Part shown: positions 8,861 to 16,539 of the stretch, in pieces | Position numbering within the stretch: the first letter of the stretch is position 1 | Layout of the letters: the number at the start of each line of letters is the position of its first letter | Origin: Rhodobacteraceae bacterium S2214 | GTDB taxonomy: Bacteria > Pseudomonadota > Alphaproteobacteria > Rhodobacterales > Rhodobacteraceae | Assembly: GCA_025141675.1 (NCBI GenBank) | Contig: CP081161.1 | Coordinates: 1,710,001 to 1,774,000 of the forward strand | Direction: 5' to 3' | Length of the DNA: 64,000 nt | Notes under the pieces: model-generated | Seen by the model: the letters and a program-made list of their open reading frames with translations, nothing else | What the model was told of the DNA's origin: nothing | Databases searched by the model: none | Translations under genes and position numbers: made by a program

Positions 8861-9610
8861 TCAGATCGCCAAGTACTGCGCACGCAGTGCTTCGTCTTCC
8901 AGAACTTCCTGAGCAGAGCCGTCATAGACCACGGTGCCCGTATCAAGAATCACCGCCCGATCCGCCAGCTTCAACGCAGCAACCGCGTTTTGCTCAACAA
9001 TCACGGTTGTAATGCCTTGATCGCGGATGATGTTTAGTGTCTTTGCGATTTCTTGCACAATGACCGGGGCCAGACCTTCGTAAGGTTCGTCCAACAGAAG
9101 AACCTTAATATCGCGTGCAAGGGCGCGAGCGATGGCAAGCATCTGCTGCTCACCACCAGACAGTGTGACGCCTTCTTGTTTCTTACGTTCGCCAAGACGT
9201 GGGAAGAGTTCATAGATTCGCTCAAGCGACCAGCCGATTGGCGGGGCGATTTGGGCGAGCTGCAGGTTTTCTTCAACTGTCAGGCCCGCAATGATGCGCC
9301 GGTCTTCTGGCACAAGCGCGATGCCTGCGGCAGATGCCTGATGGGCTTTCATGTCGTGAAGCGGCTGGTGGTCCAGCCAGATTTCACCGTGCTTCAATGC
9401 GGGGTCATCAAGGCGCGCAATGGTGCGCAGCGTTGATGTTTTACCCGCACCGTTCCGACCGAGCAGAGCCAGAATTTCGCCCTCGTGGATATTAAAGCTG
9501 ACGTTTTGAACGATGTAGCTTTCGCCGTAATACGCTTCAATTTCCCACACGCTCAGGAAAGCAGGGTGGGTGGCCGCGTTGTTGGCGTTTTTGTTGAATG
9601 GTTGGTTCAT
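8861..9610 (-). CDS. livF: ABC transporter ATP-binding protein, LivF type
   Basis: A 249-residue cytoplasmic ATPase of the branched-chain amino acid/amide (HAAT) importer class. Walker A is GRNGAGKT, the signature LSGGEQQM, and Walker B VLLLDEPYEGL. It is the last gene of a five-gene minus-strand operon (binding protein, two permeases, two ATPases) and pairs with the LivG-type ATPase 11 bp upstream. The substrate may be branched-chain amino acids, amides or urea-like compounds; sequence alone does not decide. Confidence 0.88.
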   Translation of the reverse strand: MNQPFNKNANNAATHPAFLSVWEIEAYYGESYIVQNVSFNIHEGEILALLGRNGAGKTSTLRTIARLDDPALKHGEIWLDHQPLHDMKAHQASAAGIALVPEDRRIIAGLTVEENLQLAQIAPPIGWSLERIYELFPRLGERKKQEGVTLSGGEQQMLAIARALARDIKVLLLDEPYEGLAPVIVQEIAKTLNIIRDQGITTVIVEQNAVAALKLADRAVILDTGTVVYDGSAQEVLEDEALRAQYLAI

Positions 9611-9621
9611 TGGATTGTTCC

Positions 9622-10383
9622 TTACACCTGTGCTTCGCCGAGGTACGCTTCGCGTACTTTCGGGTGGCCTTTGATGTTTTCAGGTGTTTCTTCCACCAGC
9701 GGCGTACCTTGCGCCAGAACGGTGATCCGTTCCGCTAGGCTGAACACAACGTGCATGTCGTGCTCAATGATTGCCATTGTGATGTCGCGCTTTTCCTTGA
9801 TCTCTTTGAGCAGATCAATCGTGTTGTTTGTATCCGCACGGGCCATACCCGCAGTCGGTTCGTCCAACAGCAACAGGCGCGGTTCCTGCACCAGACACAT
9901 CGCCATTTCCAAGCGACGTTTGTCACCACGTGACAAGCTGGATGCCACCATGTGACGTTTTTCCAGCATGTTAACGTCTTCCAAAATCGCTTCTGCGGTC
10001 TCGTGGATGTCTGTTTCGTGGCGTGTGCTGCCGATCGCGTGAAGCCGGAAGGCCCCGTCACGTTTGGCAAAGCACGGGATCATCACGTTTTCAAACACGG
10101 TGAGATCAGCAAAGATTTCAGGTGTTTGGAACACGCGGCTGATGCCCATCTGGTTGATCTCGTAGGGCTGACGCCCAAGCACAGATTGACCGTCGAACAT
10201 CACCGACCCGCTGTCGGGGATCAATTTGCCCACAAGCACGTTCAGCAGGGTGGATTTACCGGCCCCGTTTGGACCGATAATCGCGTGGACTGTGTTTTCA
10301 GCGACGCTGAGGTTCACGTCACCAAGCGCTTGCAAACCGCCGAAGCGTTTGTTGACGCCTTTTACTTCAAGGATACCCATCAT
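9622..10383 (-). CDS. livG: ABC transporter ATP-binding protein, LivG type
   Basis: A 253-residue ATPase with Walker A GPNGAGKS, the LivG-characteristic signature LSRGDKRRLEMAM and Walker B LLLLDEPTAGMA. The C-terminal tail (GHPKVREAYLG) is typical of LivG-type subunits. It forms the second nucleotide-binding subunit of the importer. The start is one of two adjacent ATG codons (10383 or 10380). It lies 8 bp downstream of the LivM-type permease. Confidence 0.88.
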   Translation of the reverse strand: MMGILEVKGVNKRFGGLQALGDVNLSVAENTVHAIIGPNGAGKSTLLNVLVGKLIPDSGSVMFDGQSVLGRQPYEINQMGISRVFQTPEIFADLTVFENVMIPCFAKRDGAFRLHAIGSTRHETDIHETAEAILEDVNMLEKRHMVASSLSRGDKRRLEMAMCLVQEPRLLLLDEPTAGMARADTNNTIDLLKEIKEKRDITMAIIEHDMHVVFSLAERITVLAQGTPLVEETPENIKGHPKVREAYLGEAQV

Positions 10384-10391
10384 ATTGCTCC

Positions 10392-11597
10392 TTATTCAGC
10401 TGGTGTCGTGGCGCCATCAGAGGCGTCAGTTGTTTTCTTGCGGCTGAACTTTGCGCCAATGCGCTGACCAAGTTCGACCAGACCACCCGGCAGGAAGATA
10501 ACAACCGCCATGAACACAAGGCCCAGTGTCAGGTGCCAGCCCTTACCGATGAACGGATGGATGATCGCCACAAAGAAGTTCTCAAGACCTTCCGGCATGA
10601 AAGCGAACCAGCCGTGCACCACAGTGTCGTTGATCGTGGATACGATGTTTTCCATGTATTTGATCACACCAGCGCCCAAAATCGGACCGATCAGCGTGCC
10701 AACACCACCAAGGATCGACATGATTACGATCTCACCAGACGCAGTCCAGAACATCCGTTCTGCACCTGTCAGGGGATCCATTGCAGCCAGCAGACCGCCA
10801 GCCAGACCCGCATACATTCCAGAAATGACAAAGGCGGTCAGCATGTAAGGACGCGTTGAAATACCAGTGTAGTTCAGGCGCTGTTGGTTGGACTTGATGG
10901 ACCGCAGCATCAGGCCAAACGGCGACCGGAAGATGCGGATCGCTAAGTAGAAGGACGCGATCATAAAAAGGCCAGCAAGGTAGTAACCGTTCTGGAATAC
11001 GAAGCTCCAGCCCCCCACATCCCAAGTAACAGACCCGTTCATCTCAAGTCCGAACAGGTGCGGTGTGATTGGTGCATCCGCCCCTTGCAGGATTTGCGGA
11101 TCGTCGTTGTAGACCTGCAGGCCAGTCTCACCGTTGGTGATTGGCGTCCCCAGGACCTTACCGACCAAGTCGGAGTAGGCGATGGAATACATCATCTGTG
11201 CAAAGGCCAGTGTCAGGATCGAAAAGTAGATTCCTGACCGACGCAAGGACACATAACCGATGACGACTGCGAACAGGCCGGCCACGATCACTGACAAGAT
11301 GATAGCAGGTACGATGTTGTAGGACAGCAGTTTGAACATCCAAACGGCTGCGAACGACCCCACACCTAGAAAAGCGGCGTGACCGAAGGACAGGTAACCT
11401 GTCAGGCCGAACAGGATGTTAAACCCGATGACCAAGATCCCGAAGATCACGAACCGCTGCAACAGGGCAGGGTAGCCCGCATTGAACTGCGCAAATGCAC
11501 TGTCCGTTGGGAAAGGGTTGAGTAGGATCGGGGCTGCCAAAACCATCAGGCAGACCACGATGAAGAGAGCGGTGTCTTTTCCGTTCATACCAAGCAT
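10392..11597 (-). CDS. livM: ABC transporter permease, LivM type
   Basis: A 401-residue inner-membrane protein with about ten hydrophobic segments. The family motif [22 protein letters not shown] is near the N-terminus, and [14 protein letters not shown] marks the cytoplasmic coupling region. A central periplasmic insertion of about 60 residues (after [12 protein letters not shown]) is longer than in E. coli LivM. It lies 2 bp after the LivH-type gene. Confidence 0.87.
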   Translation of the reverse strand: MLGMNGKDTALFIVVCLMVLAAPILLNPFPTDSAFAQFNAGYPALLQRFVIFGILVIGFNILFGLTGYLSFGHAAFLGVGSFAAVWMFKLLSYNIVPAIILSVIVAGLFAVVIGYVSLRRSGIYFSILTLAFAQMMYSIAYSDLVGKVLGTPITNGETGLQVYNDDPQILQGADAPITPHLFGLEMNGSVTWDVGGWSFVFQNGYYLAGLFMIASFYLAIRIFRSPFGLMLRSIKSNQQRLNYTGISTRPYMLTAFVISGMYAGLAGGLLAAMDPLTGAERMFWTASGEIVIMSILGGVGTLIGPILGAGVIKYMENIVSTINDTVVHGWFAFMPEGLENFFVAIIHPFIGKGWHLTLGLVFMAVVIFLPGGLVELGQRIGAKFSRKKTTDASDGATTPAE

Positions 11598-11599
11598 GA

Positions 11600-12631
11600 T
11601 TATTCCTCCATCACGCCCTTGCGTCCCATCAGGCCACGTGGCCGGGTCAGCAAGATGATGATTGCAACAAGATAGATGATGATTTGGTCGATACCCGGCA
11701 GGATCGCTTTGACTTCGTTCATCGAAGCAAAGGACTGCAGAATACCCAGCAAGAAGCCCGCCAGAACAGCGCCCGGCAATGACCCCATGCCGCCAACAAC
11801 AACCACAACGAAGGACAGGACCAAGAAGTCCATACCGATGTTATAGTTCGGCGACAGGATTGGTGTGTACATCACGCCAGCCAGACCGGCGACCGCAGCC
11901 GCAAGACCAAACATAAAGGTGAAGCGTTTGTCGATGTCGATGCCAAGCAGGCCAACTGTTTCGCGGTCTGCCATACCTGCACGCACGACCATGCCAAATG
12001 TTGTGAACTGCAAGAAGGCAAACACAGCAGCAATAATGGCCATTGAGAAGAGGAAGTAGACCAAGCGCCAGATCGGATAGATGATCGCGTTTGGTTCAAA
12101 TCCCATCAGCACACCAAAGTCCATCGCACCCGCAAATGCAGAAGGTGCTGGGGTTGGGATTGGGTTTGCGCCGAAGTTTGCCTTGACGATCTCACCGATC
12201 ACAATCGCCAAACCAAAGGTCACAAGGATCTGGTCTGCGTGTGGGCGGTGATAGAAGTGCTTGATCAGGCCGCGTTCCATGGCGAAACCCACAAGGATCA
12301 TCACAGGGATTGCGAAGATGATCGCGATAGGCACAGCCCAGTCGATCAGGCTCATGCCCATTTCAGGCCCGAACCACTCCACCACATAGGGTGTTTCGAC
12401 CTTCAGCGGATTGCCCAAGAAATCTGTTTGGGTCTCATCAATCTTCTCAAAGCTAATCGAGAGTAGACGTGACACTGTGACCGAGCAGAATGCACCGATC
12501 AGGAAAAGGGCACCGTGGGCGAAGTTCACCACACCTAGTGTCCCGAAGATCAACGTCAGACCCAAGGCAATCAATGCATAAGCAGAGCCTTTGTCCAAAC
12601 CGTTGAGAATTTGAAGGATAATATCGTCCAT
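11600..12631 (-). CDS. livH: ABC transporter permease, LivH type
   Basis: A 343-residue permease of the HAAT class. [20 protein letters not shown] and [15 protein letters not shown] are the standard N-terminal LivH motifs, and [20 protein letters not shown] marks the cytoplasmic loop. It partners the LivM-type permease to form the channel. A 122-bp gap containing a hairpin separates it from the upstream binding-protein gene. Confidence 0.87.
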   Translation of the reverse strand: MDDIILQILNGLDKGSAYALIALGLTLIFGTLGVVNFAHGALFLIGAFCSVTVSRLLSISFEKIDETQTDFLGNPLKVETPYVVEWFGPEMGMSLIDWAVPIAIIFAIPVMILVGFAMERGLIKHFYHRPHADQILVTFGLAIVIGEIVKANFGANPIPTPAPSAFAGAMDFGVLMGFEPNAIIYPIWRLVYFLFSMAIIAAVFAFLQFTTFGMVVRAGMADRETVGLLGIDIDKRFTFMFGLAAAVAGLAGVMYTPILSPNYNIGMDFLVLSFVVVVVGGMGSLPGAVLAGFLLGILQSFASMNEVKAILPGIDQIIIYLVAIIILLTRPRGLMGRKGVMEE

Positions 12632-12715
12632 CGACCCCGCCTCTTTTTACCAGTTCTCTACTGATACGGCGCATCGTGATGATGGCCGTTTACGCCCCGC
12701 TCCCCCGGGGTGGGT

Positions 12716-12740
12716 GAGACCGGCACAGCGTGCCGATCTC
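12716..12740. repeat. Intercistronic hairpin after the binding-protein gene
   Basis: GAGA-cc-GGCAC-agc-GTGCC-ga-TCTC forms an interrupted stem 14 bp past the stop of the substrate-binding-protein gene. It lacks a T tract. In this position it probably protects the abundant binding-protein mRNA or partly terminates transcription before livH. Confidence 0.5.
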
Positions 12741-12753
12741 GGATTTGGTTAGC

Positions 12754-14103
12754 TTATGCGCCAGGGTTACATGCACCCAGGTCGCCACCGGCGAACATTG
12801 GGTGATCTGGTGCGTACTCAACCTGTGCACGTGGCGTAACTTCCACGATTTCCAGTGTATCGAACTGGTTGGTTGGGTTGTCCGTGCCTTTCATGACCAG
12901 CACGTCTTTGAAGCACTGGTGGTCGGCGCCACGGTAAGATGTAGGACCGTTGCCCATGCCGTCGAAATCGAAGTCTTCGAGAGCTTCTGCAACGCCACAA
13001 GGGTTGAACGTGCCAGCACGTGTAACAGCATCCGCATACAGCAACGTCTGAACGTAGCATGTGTGCGCCGCACCGGATGGTGGGAAGCCGTACTTTTCGC
13101 CAAAGGATTTAACGAAAGCTTTTGTGCCTTCATCCTGCAGCTGCCAGTTCCAGTTCATAGAACCGAACACGCCTTGGATGTTGGAACCCGCACCAGCGGC
13201 CATCAGTTCAGAGTAAAGCGGCACGATGATCGTGAAGTCTTTACCGTTGACCTGCTTGTCTTTGAGACCGAACTGAACAGCCTGTGTCAAAGAGTTCACC
13301 ATGTCCCCACCGTAGTGGTTCAGGATCAGCGTATCAGCACCGGAGTTCAAAACAGGCGCGATGTAGGATGAGAAGTCACCCGCACCAACTGGTGTCAGAA
13401 CGTTCTGTGTTGTGTTCCAACCCAGCGCTTCTGTTGCACCTTGGATGGATTCCTGCTGTGTCCAGCCCCATGTGTAGTCAGCTGTCAGGTGGTAAGCGTT
13501 ACGCTCGTTACCGTACTCAGCTTCCAGAACTGGACCCAGAGCCGCACCAGACATGTAACCGTTAAAGAAGTGACGGAAGCCGTTGGCTTTCTTATCTTTA
13601 CCAGTTGTGTCGTTAGAGTGCGTCAGACCAGCCATGAAGATCACGCCAGCTTCTTGGCACAGACCTTGAACCGCGATGGCAACACCAGAAGATGAGCCGC
13701 CGTTGATCATGATGCATTCGTCTTTCTGGATCATGGACTGTGCAGATGCACGTGCCACGTCAGATTTCGTCTGCGTATCACCTGTGACGAACTCGACTTT
13801 GCGGCCCAGGATACCTGTACCGTCGAGGTTCTTCTCAGAGAATGTGTTCAGCATGCCGCCGTCGCCGATACCGTTGAGGTGCTCAACAGCCAGTTCCTGC
13901 GCGCGCAGTTCGTCGAGACCTTCTTCAGCGTAAGGACCTGTTTGTGGAACGTTGAAACCGATTTTCACGGAACCGCCGTCACCCGGTGCGTTTGTGTAGC
14001 CAGTGTGGCCATCAGCACGGAGATACGTCGGAACAGCAAGACCGGCACCAGCGATGGCGCCTGTCTTCAGCACGCCACGACGTGAGAAGTTAGAATTGGA
14101 CAT
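12754..14103 (-). CDS. ABC transporter substrate-binding protein (Leu/Ile/Val-binding fold)
   Basis: A 449-residue periplasmic receptor of the type I HAAT class. The N-terminus has a twin-arginine motif (SRRGVLK) followed by a hydrophobic stretch and a cleavage region near LRADGHTG, so Tat export is likely. VKIGFNVPQTGPYAEEG and MINGGSSSGVAIAVQ are typical of the fold. It is the first gene of the five-gene importer operon and is divergent from an ScfR-like regulator. The ligand is not determinable here. Confidence 0.9.
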   Translation of the reverse strand: MSNSNFSRRGVLKTGAIAGAGLAVPTYLRADGHTGYTNAPGDGGSVKIGFNVPQTGPYAEEGLDELRAQELAVEHLNGIGDGGMLNTFSEKNLDGTGILGRKVEFVTGDTQTKSDVARASAQSMIQKDECIMINGGSSSGVAIAVQGLCQEAGVIFMAGLTHSNDTTGKDKKANGFRHFFNGYMSGAALGPVLEAEYGNERNAYHLTADYTWGWTQQESIQGATEALGWNTTQNVLTPVGAGDFSSYIAPVLNSGADTLILNHYGGDMVNSLTQAVQFGLKDKQVNGKDFTIIVPLYSELMAAGAGSNIQGVFGSMNWNWQLQDEGTKAFVKSFGEKYGFPPSGAAHTCYVQTLLYADAVTRAGTFNPCGVAEALEDFDFDGMGNGPTSYRGADHQCFKDVLVMKGTDNPTNQFDTLEIVEVTPRAQVEYAPDHPMFAGGDLGACNPGA

Positions 14104-14232
14104 TAAAATCCTCCCATTTTGATTTCGCTATATCCAGCCTCCTACCGAACACAGCTCGCATTTTACATGCTGATGCTATCTTGGCTGCGTGACCCCGCGT
14201 TACCAACAGTGCTTTGTGCAAGTGTCATTTTT

Positions 14233-14271
14233 TTGTAAAGTACTGGACTCTAATTCTGTAAATCTTGTAAA
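14233..14271. promoter_or_regulatory. Three TGTAAA-type repeats in the divergent promoter region
   Basis: TTGTAAA occurs at 14233-14239 and 14265-14271, and CTGTAAA at 14256-14262. They lie between the importer operon and the ScfR-like regulator. Related RamB/ScfR regulators are reported to bind T/A-flanked GTAAA or GCAAA elements, so these may be operators. This is inference from position and loose motif similarity. Confidence 0.35.
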
Positions 14272-14322
14272 TTGATTATCGAACAGGCGCAGAAAGCGTC
14301 TGATATGTATTGGAGAAATCGG

Positions 14323-15633
14323 TTGGCAGCCCACGCAATGACAGGGTCTCGTATTCGCGAACGCCGCTTGGATCAAGGAATGCGTCAAGCTGATGTGGCC
14401 GACGCCGCGGGTATTTCCGCTAGCTATCTGAATTTGATCGAGCACAACAAACGCAGAATCGGCGGGAAATTGCTACAGTCGCTTGCGCGCGCCTTGAACG
14501 CTGATCCGGCCAGTTTGTCTGAGGGGGCAGAACCCGCTGTTTTGAATGGTATGCGGGCCGCCGCTGCGCGGACGTCGCACCCGATTGAAACAGACCGTGC
14601 AGAAGATCTTGCGACCCGCTTTCCGGGGTGGGCGGGTTTGATTGCCGCCCAAGAAGCGCGGGTTGATACGTTAGAGGCGGAAGTGCGCGTTCTACGTGAT
14701 CGCATGACCCATGACCCCGCGTTGGCGGGCGCGTTGCACAACGTGATTACGGCGGTGACGTCGATCCGCGCGACTGCGGGTATCTTAGCCAACGACGACA
14801 ATATTGATGCCGATTGGCAACGCAGGTTTCACGTCAACATTCACGACGATAGCCGGCGGTTGGCGGTCGAAAGCGAAGCCTTGGTCGCCTACCTTGAACC
14901 CCCGACAGAAGCGGCATCGTCGCGCGAACACCTGACGGGGTTCGAAGAAGTTGAAGCCTTTTTATTGCGCGAAACCAAATTGTTAGATTGGGTAGAGGCG
15001 CATCCAAACGCAGCGCCTGACACTTTGCTGCGCGACTATGATGCGCCCGCATTGTCACGGGAAGGCCGCGAGGTTTTACTGCAATATTTGGTACGCTTCA
15101 GCAAAGACGTGCGTCTTATGCCGCGCGCCACCTTCGTGCCTGCCGCAGTCGCCGCACATGGTGATCCGTCGACCCTTGCCGCACAGTTTGACGCAGACTT
15201 GCCCGCCGTGTTGCGCAGGCTTGGCGGGTTGCCTGCTGATATAGGCCTTCCGCCGATGGGGTTAGCTATCGCTGATCAAACTGGCGCGTTGACTTATCTG
15301 AAAACAGTTCCCGGATTTGCGCCGTCTCGGTTTACGGCAGGGTGTCCGTTATGGCCGCTGTACGCCGCACTGACGCAGCCCATGCGCCCCATCAAATCAG
15401 AGGTCGTTTTGCCGGGGCAGGCTGGGGCGCGGTTTATGTGTTACGCGATTGCTGTGCCGAAAACGCTTGCCGATTTCAGCGCGGCACCCGTGCTTGAAAC
15501 CACAATGTTGGTTGTCTCCGATCCCGCGCCCGGCCTACAGGAACCGATCAAGGCTGGCGTGTCTTGCAGGGTTTGCCCACGTTCGGGATGTGCGGCGCGC
15601 CGTGAACCGTCCGCAATTGAAGTGAAATCTTAA
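14323..15633 (+). CDS. ScfR/RamB-type transcriptional regulator (XRE HTH plus DUF2083)
   Basis: A 436-residue regulator of the short-chain acyl-CoA-responsive family (ScfR, RamB, MccR). The N-terminal XRE helix-turn-helix spans TGSRIRERRLDQGMRQADV to SASYLNLIEHNKRRIGGKLL. The C-terminus carries the cysteine-rich SCRVCPRSGCAARREPS motif of DUF2083. I chose the TTG at 14323 because GGAGA lies 6 bp upstream and family members begin a few residues before TGSRIRER; the ATG at 14338 is the alternative. It may regulate the divergent importer or acyl-CoA metabolism. Confidence 0.85.
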   Translation: MAAHAMTGSRIRERRLDQGMRQADVADAAGISASYLNLIEHNKRRIGGKLLQSLARALNADPASLSEGAEPAVLNGMRAAAARTSHPIETDRAEDLATRFPGWAGLIAAQEARVDTLEAEVRVLRDRMTHDPALAGALHNVITAVTSIRATAGILANDDNIDADWQRRFHVNIHDDSRRLAVESEALVAYLEPPTEAASSREHLTGFEEVEAFLLRETKLLDWVEAHPNAAPDTLLRDYDAPALSREGREVLLQYLVRFSKDVRLMPRATFVPAAVAAHGDPSTLAAQFDADLPAVLRRLGGLPADIGLPPMGLAIADQTGALTYLKTVPGFAPSRFTAGCPLWPLYAALTQPMRPIKSEVVLPGQAGARFMCYAIAVPKTLADFSAAPVLETTMLVVSDPAPGLQEPIKAGVSCRVCPRSGCAARREPSAIEVKS

Positions 15634-15847
15634 TTGCACGTGATAAGCGCTTCGTTTTGTTAAGGTTTTGGAAATCCCGATTTTACATAAGTTGTTTCGT
15701 GTGCGAAACATCTTGGGGTTGTTCGTCGCGGCGTAGCACGATCAGCTGGTCAGTGTTTTTGGCGTTTCGGGCTTTGACAGGGCCGCGCATTGCCGCAATA
15801 CTCTGCGCAAGAAAATTACCATGGCGTCATTCGGGGGGAGCAACATC

Positions 15848-16222
15848 ATGGGTAGACGGGTCCTGCTGATCGAGGACGAACCAAATATCATCGAAGCGAT
15901 CAGCTTTATTCTGTCGCGTGACGGGTGGACTGTTCATACACATGAAGACGGCGAAACCGCGATGGATAAAGTCCGCGCGACGCCGCCTGATCTTATTATT
16001 CTTGATGTCATGCTGCCTGGTCGCAGTGGTTTTGATATCTTGCGTGATATTCGCGCGGAGCCTGATTTTGAAAATCTGCCGGTCATGATGTTAACGGCAC
16101 GTGGGCAAGTCAAAGATCGCGAACTTGCATTAAGGCTGGGCGCTAACCATTTCATGACAAAGCCATTTTCGAATCAAGAGGTGAAGGATTATGTCCGCAA
16201 GTTGATGGATGAAACGGCCTAG
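15848..16222 (+). CDS. Single-domain CheY-like response regulator
   Basis: A 124-residue receiver with no output domain. Acidic pocket residues are Asp10 and Glu11, the phosphoacceptor is Asp53 (LIILDVMLPG), the conserved threonine Thr83 and the lysine Lys105 (TKPF). The start at 15848 follows a strong GGGGGGAG site at 15833-15840; an earlier ATG at 15821 is less likely. The next gene begins directly after its stop, and the symporter-kinase two genes on is its likely phosphodonor. Confidence 0.92.
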   Translation: MGRRVLLIEDEPNIIEAISFILSRDGWTVHTHEDGETAMDKVRATPPDLIILDVMLPGRSGFDILRDIRAEPDFENLPVMMLTARGQVKDRELALRLGANHFMTKPFSNQEVKDYVRKLMDETA

Positions 16223-16525
16223 ATGCAGGACGATCCGAAACCCCTAAGACCTGTTACACCGACCATATCGGCCGCCAAGATGCCGCTATATCTGGCACGC
16301 GCGTCTTATCGGCAGCGGCGATTACGGGATGTGATCCGGATGCTGCCGTTCGTCGGGTTTCTGGCGTGGATTTTGCCGATTATGTCCGGATTGATCCCTG
16401 CAACGTCTTCTGTCGGGCTGTATATTTTCGCGGTTTGGGTGATCCTGATTATTGTCGCGGCGGTGATCACACGCAGCCTGTCGCCGGAAGGATCACCGGA
16501 CAAAAGTGACGACGCACTCACATGA
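16223..16525 (+). CDS. Small two-TM protein upstream of symporter-kinase
   Basis: A 100-residue protein whose ATG follows the receiver stop with no gap. A basic N-terminal half (LARASYRQRRLRDVIR) precedes two hydrophobic segments (about residues 41-58 and 66-84), and the tail is acidic. No named family is recognised. Its size and layout resemble the small subunits (DUF485, DUF4212) that accompany some sodium/solute symporters, suggesting a subunit of the downstream symporter-kinase. That link is inference. Confidence 0.75.
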   Translation: MQDDPKPLRPVTPTISAAKMPLYLARASYRQRRLRDVIRMLPFVGFLAWILPIMSGLIPATSSVGLYIFAVWVILIIVAAVITRSLSPEGSPDKSDDALT

Positions 16526-16539
16526 AGGGGCGGTGACGG

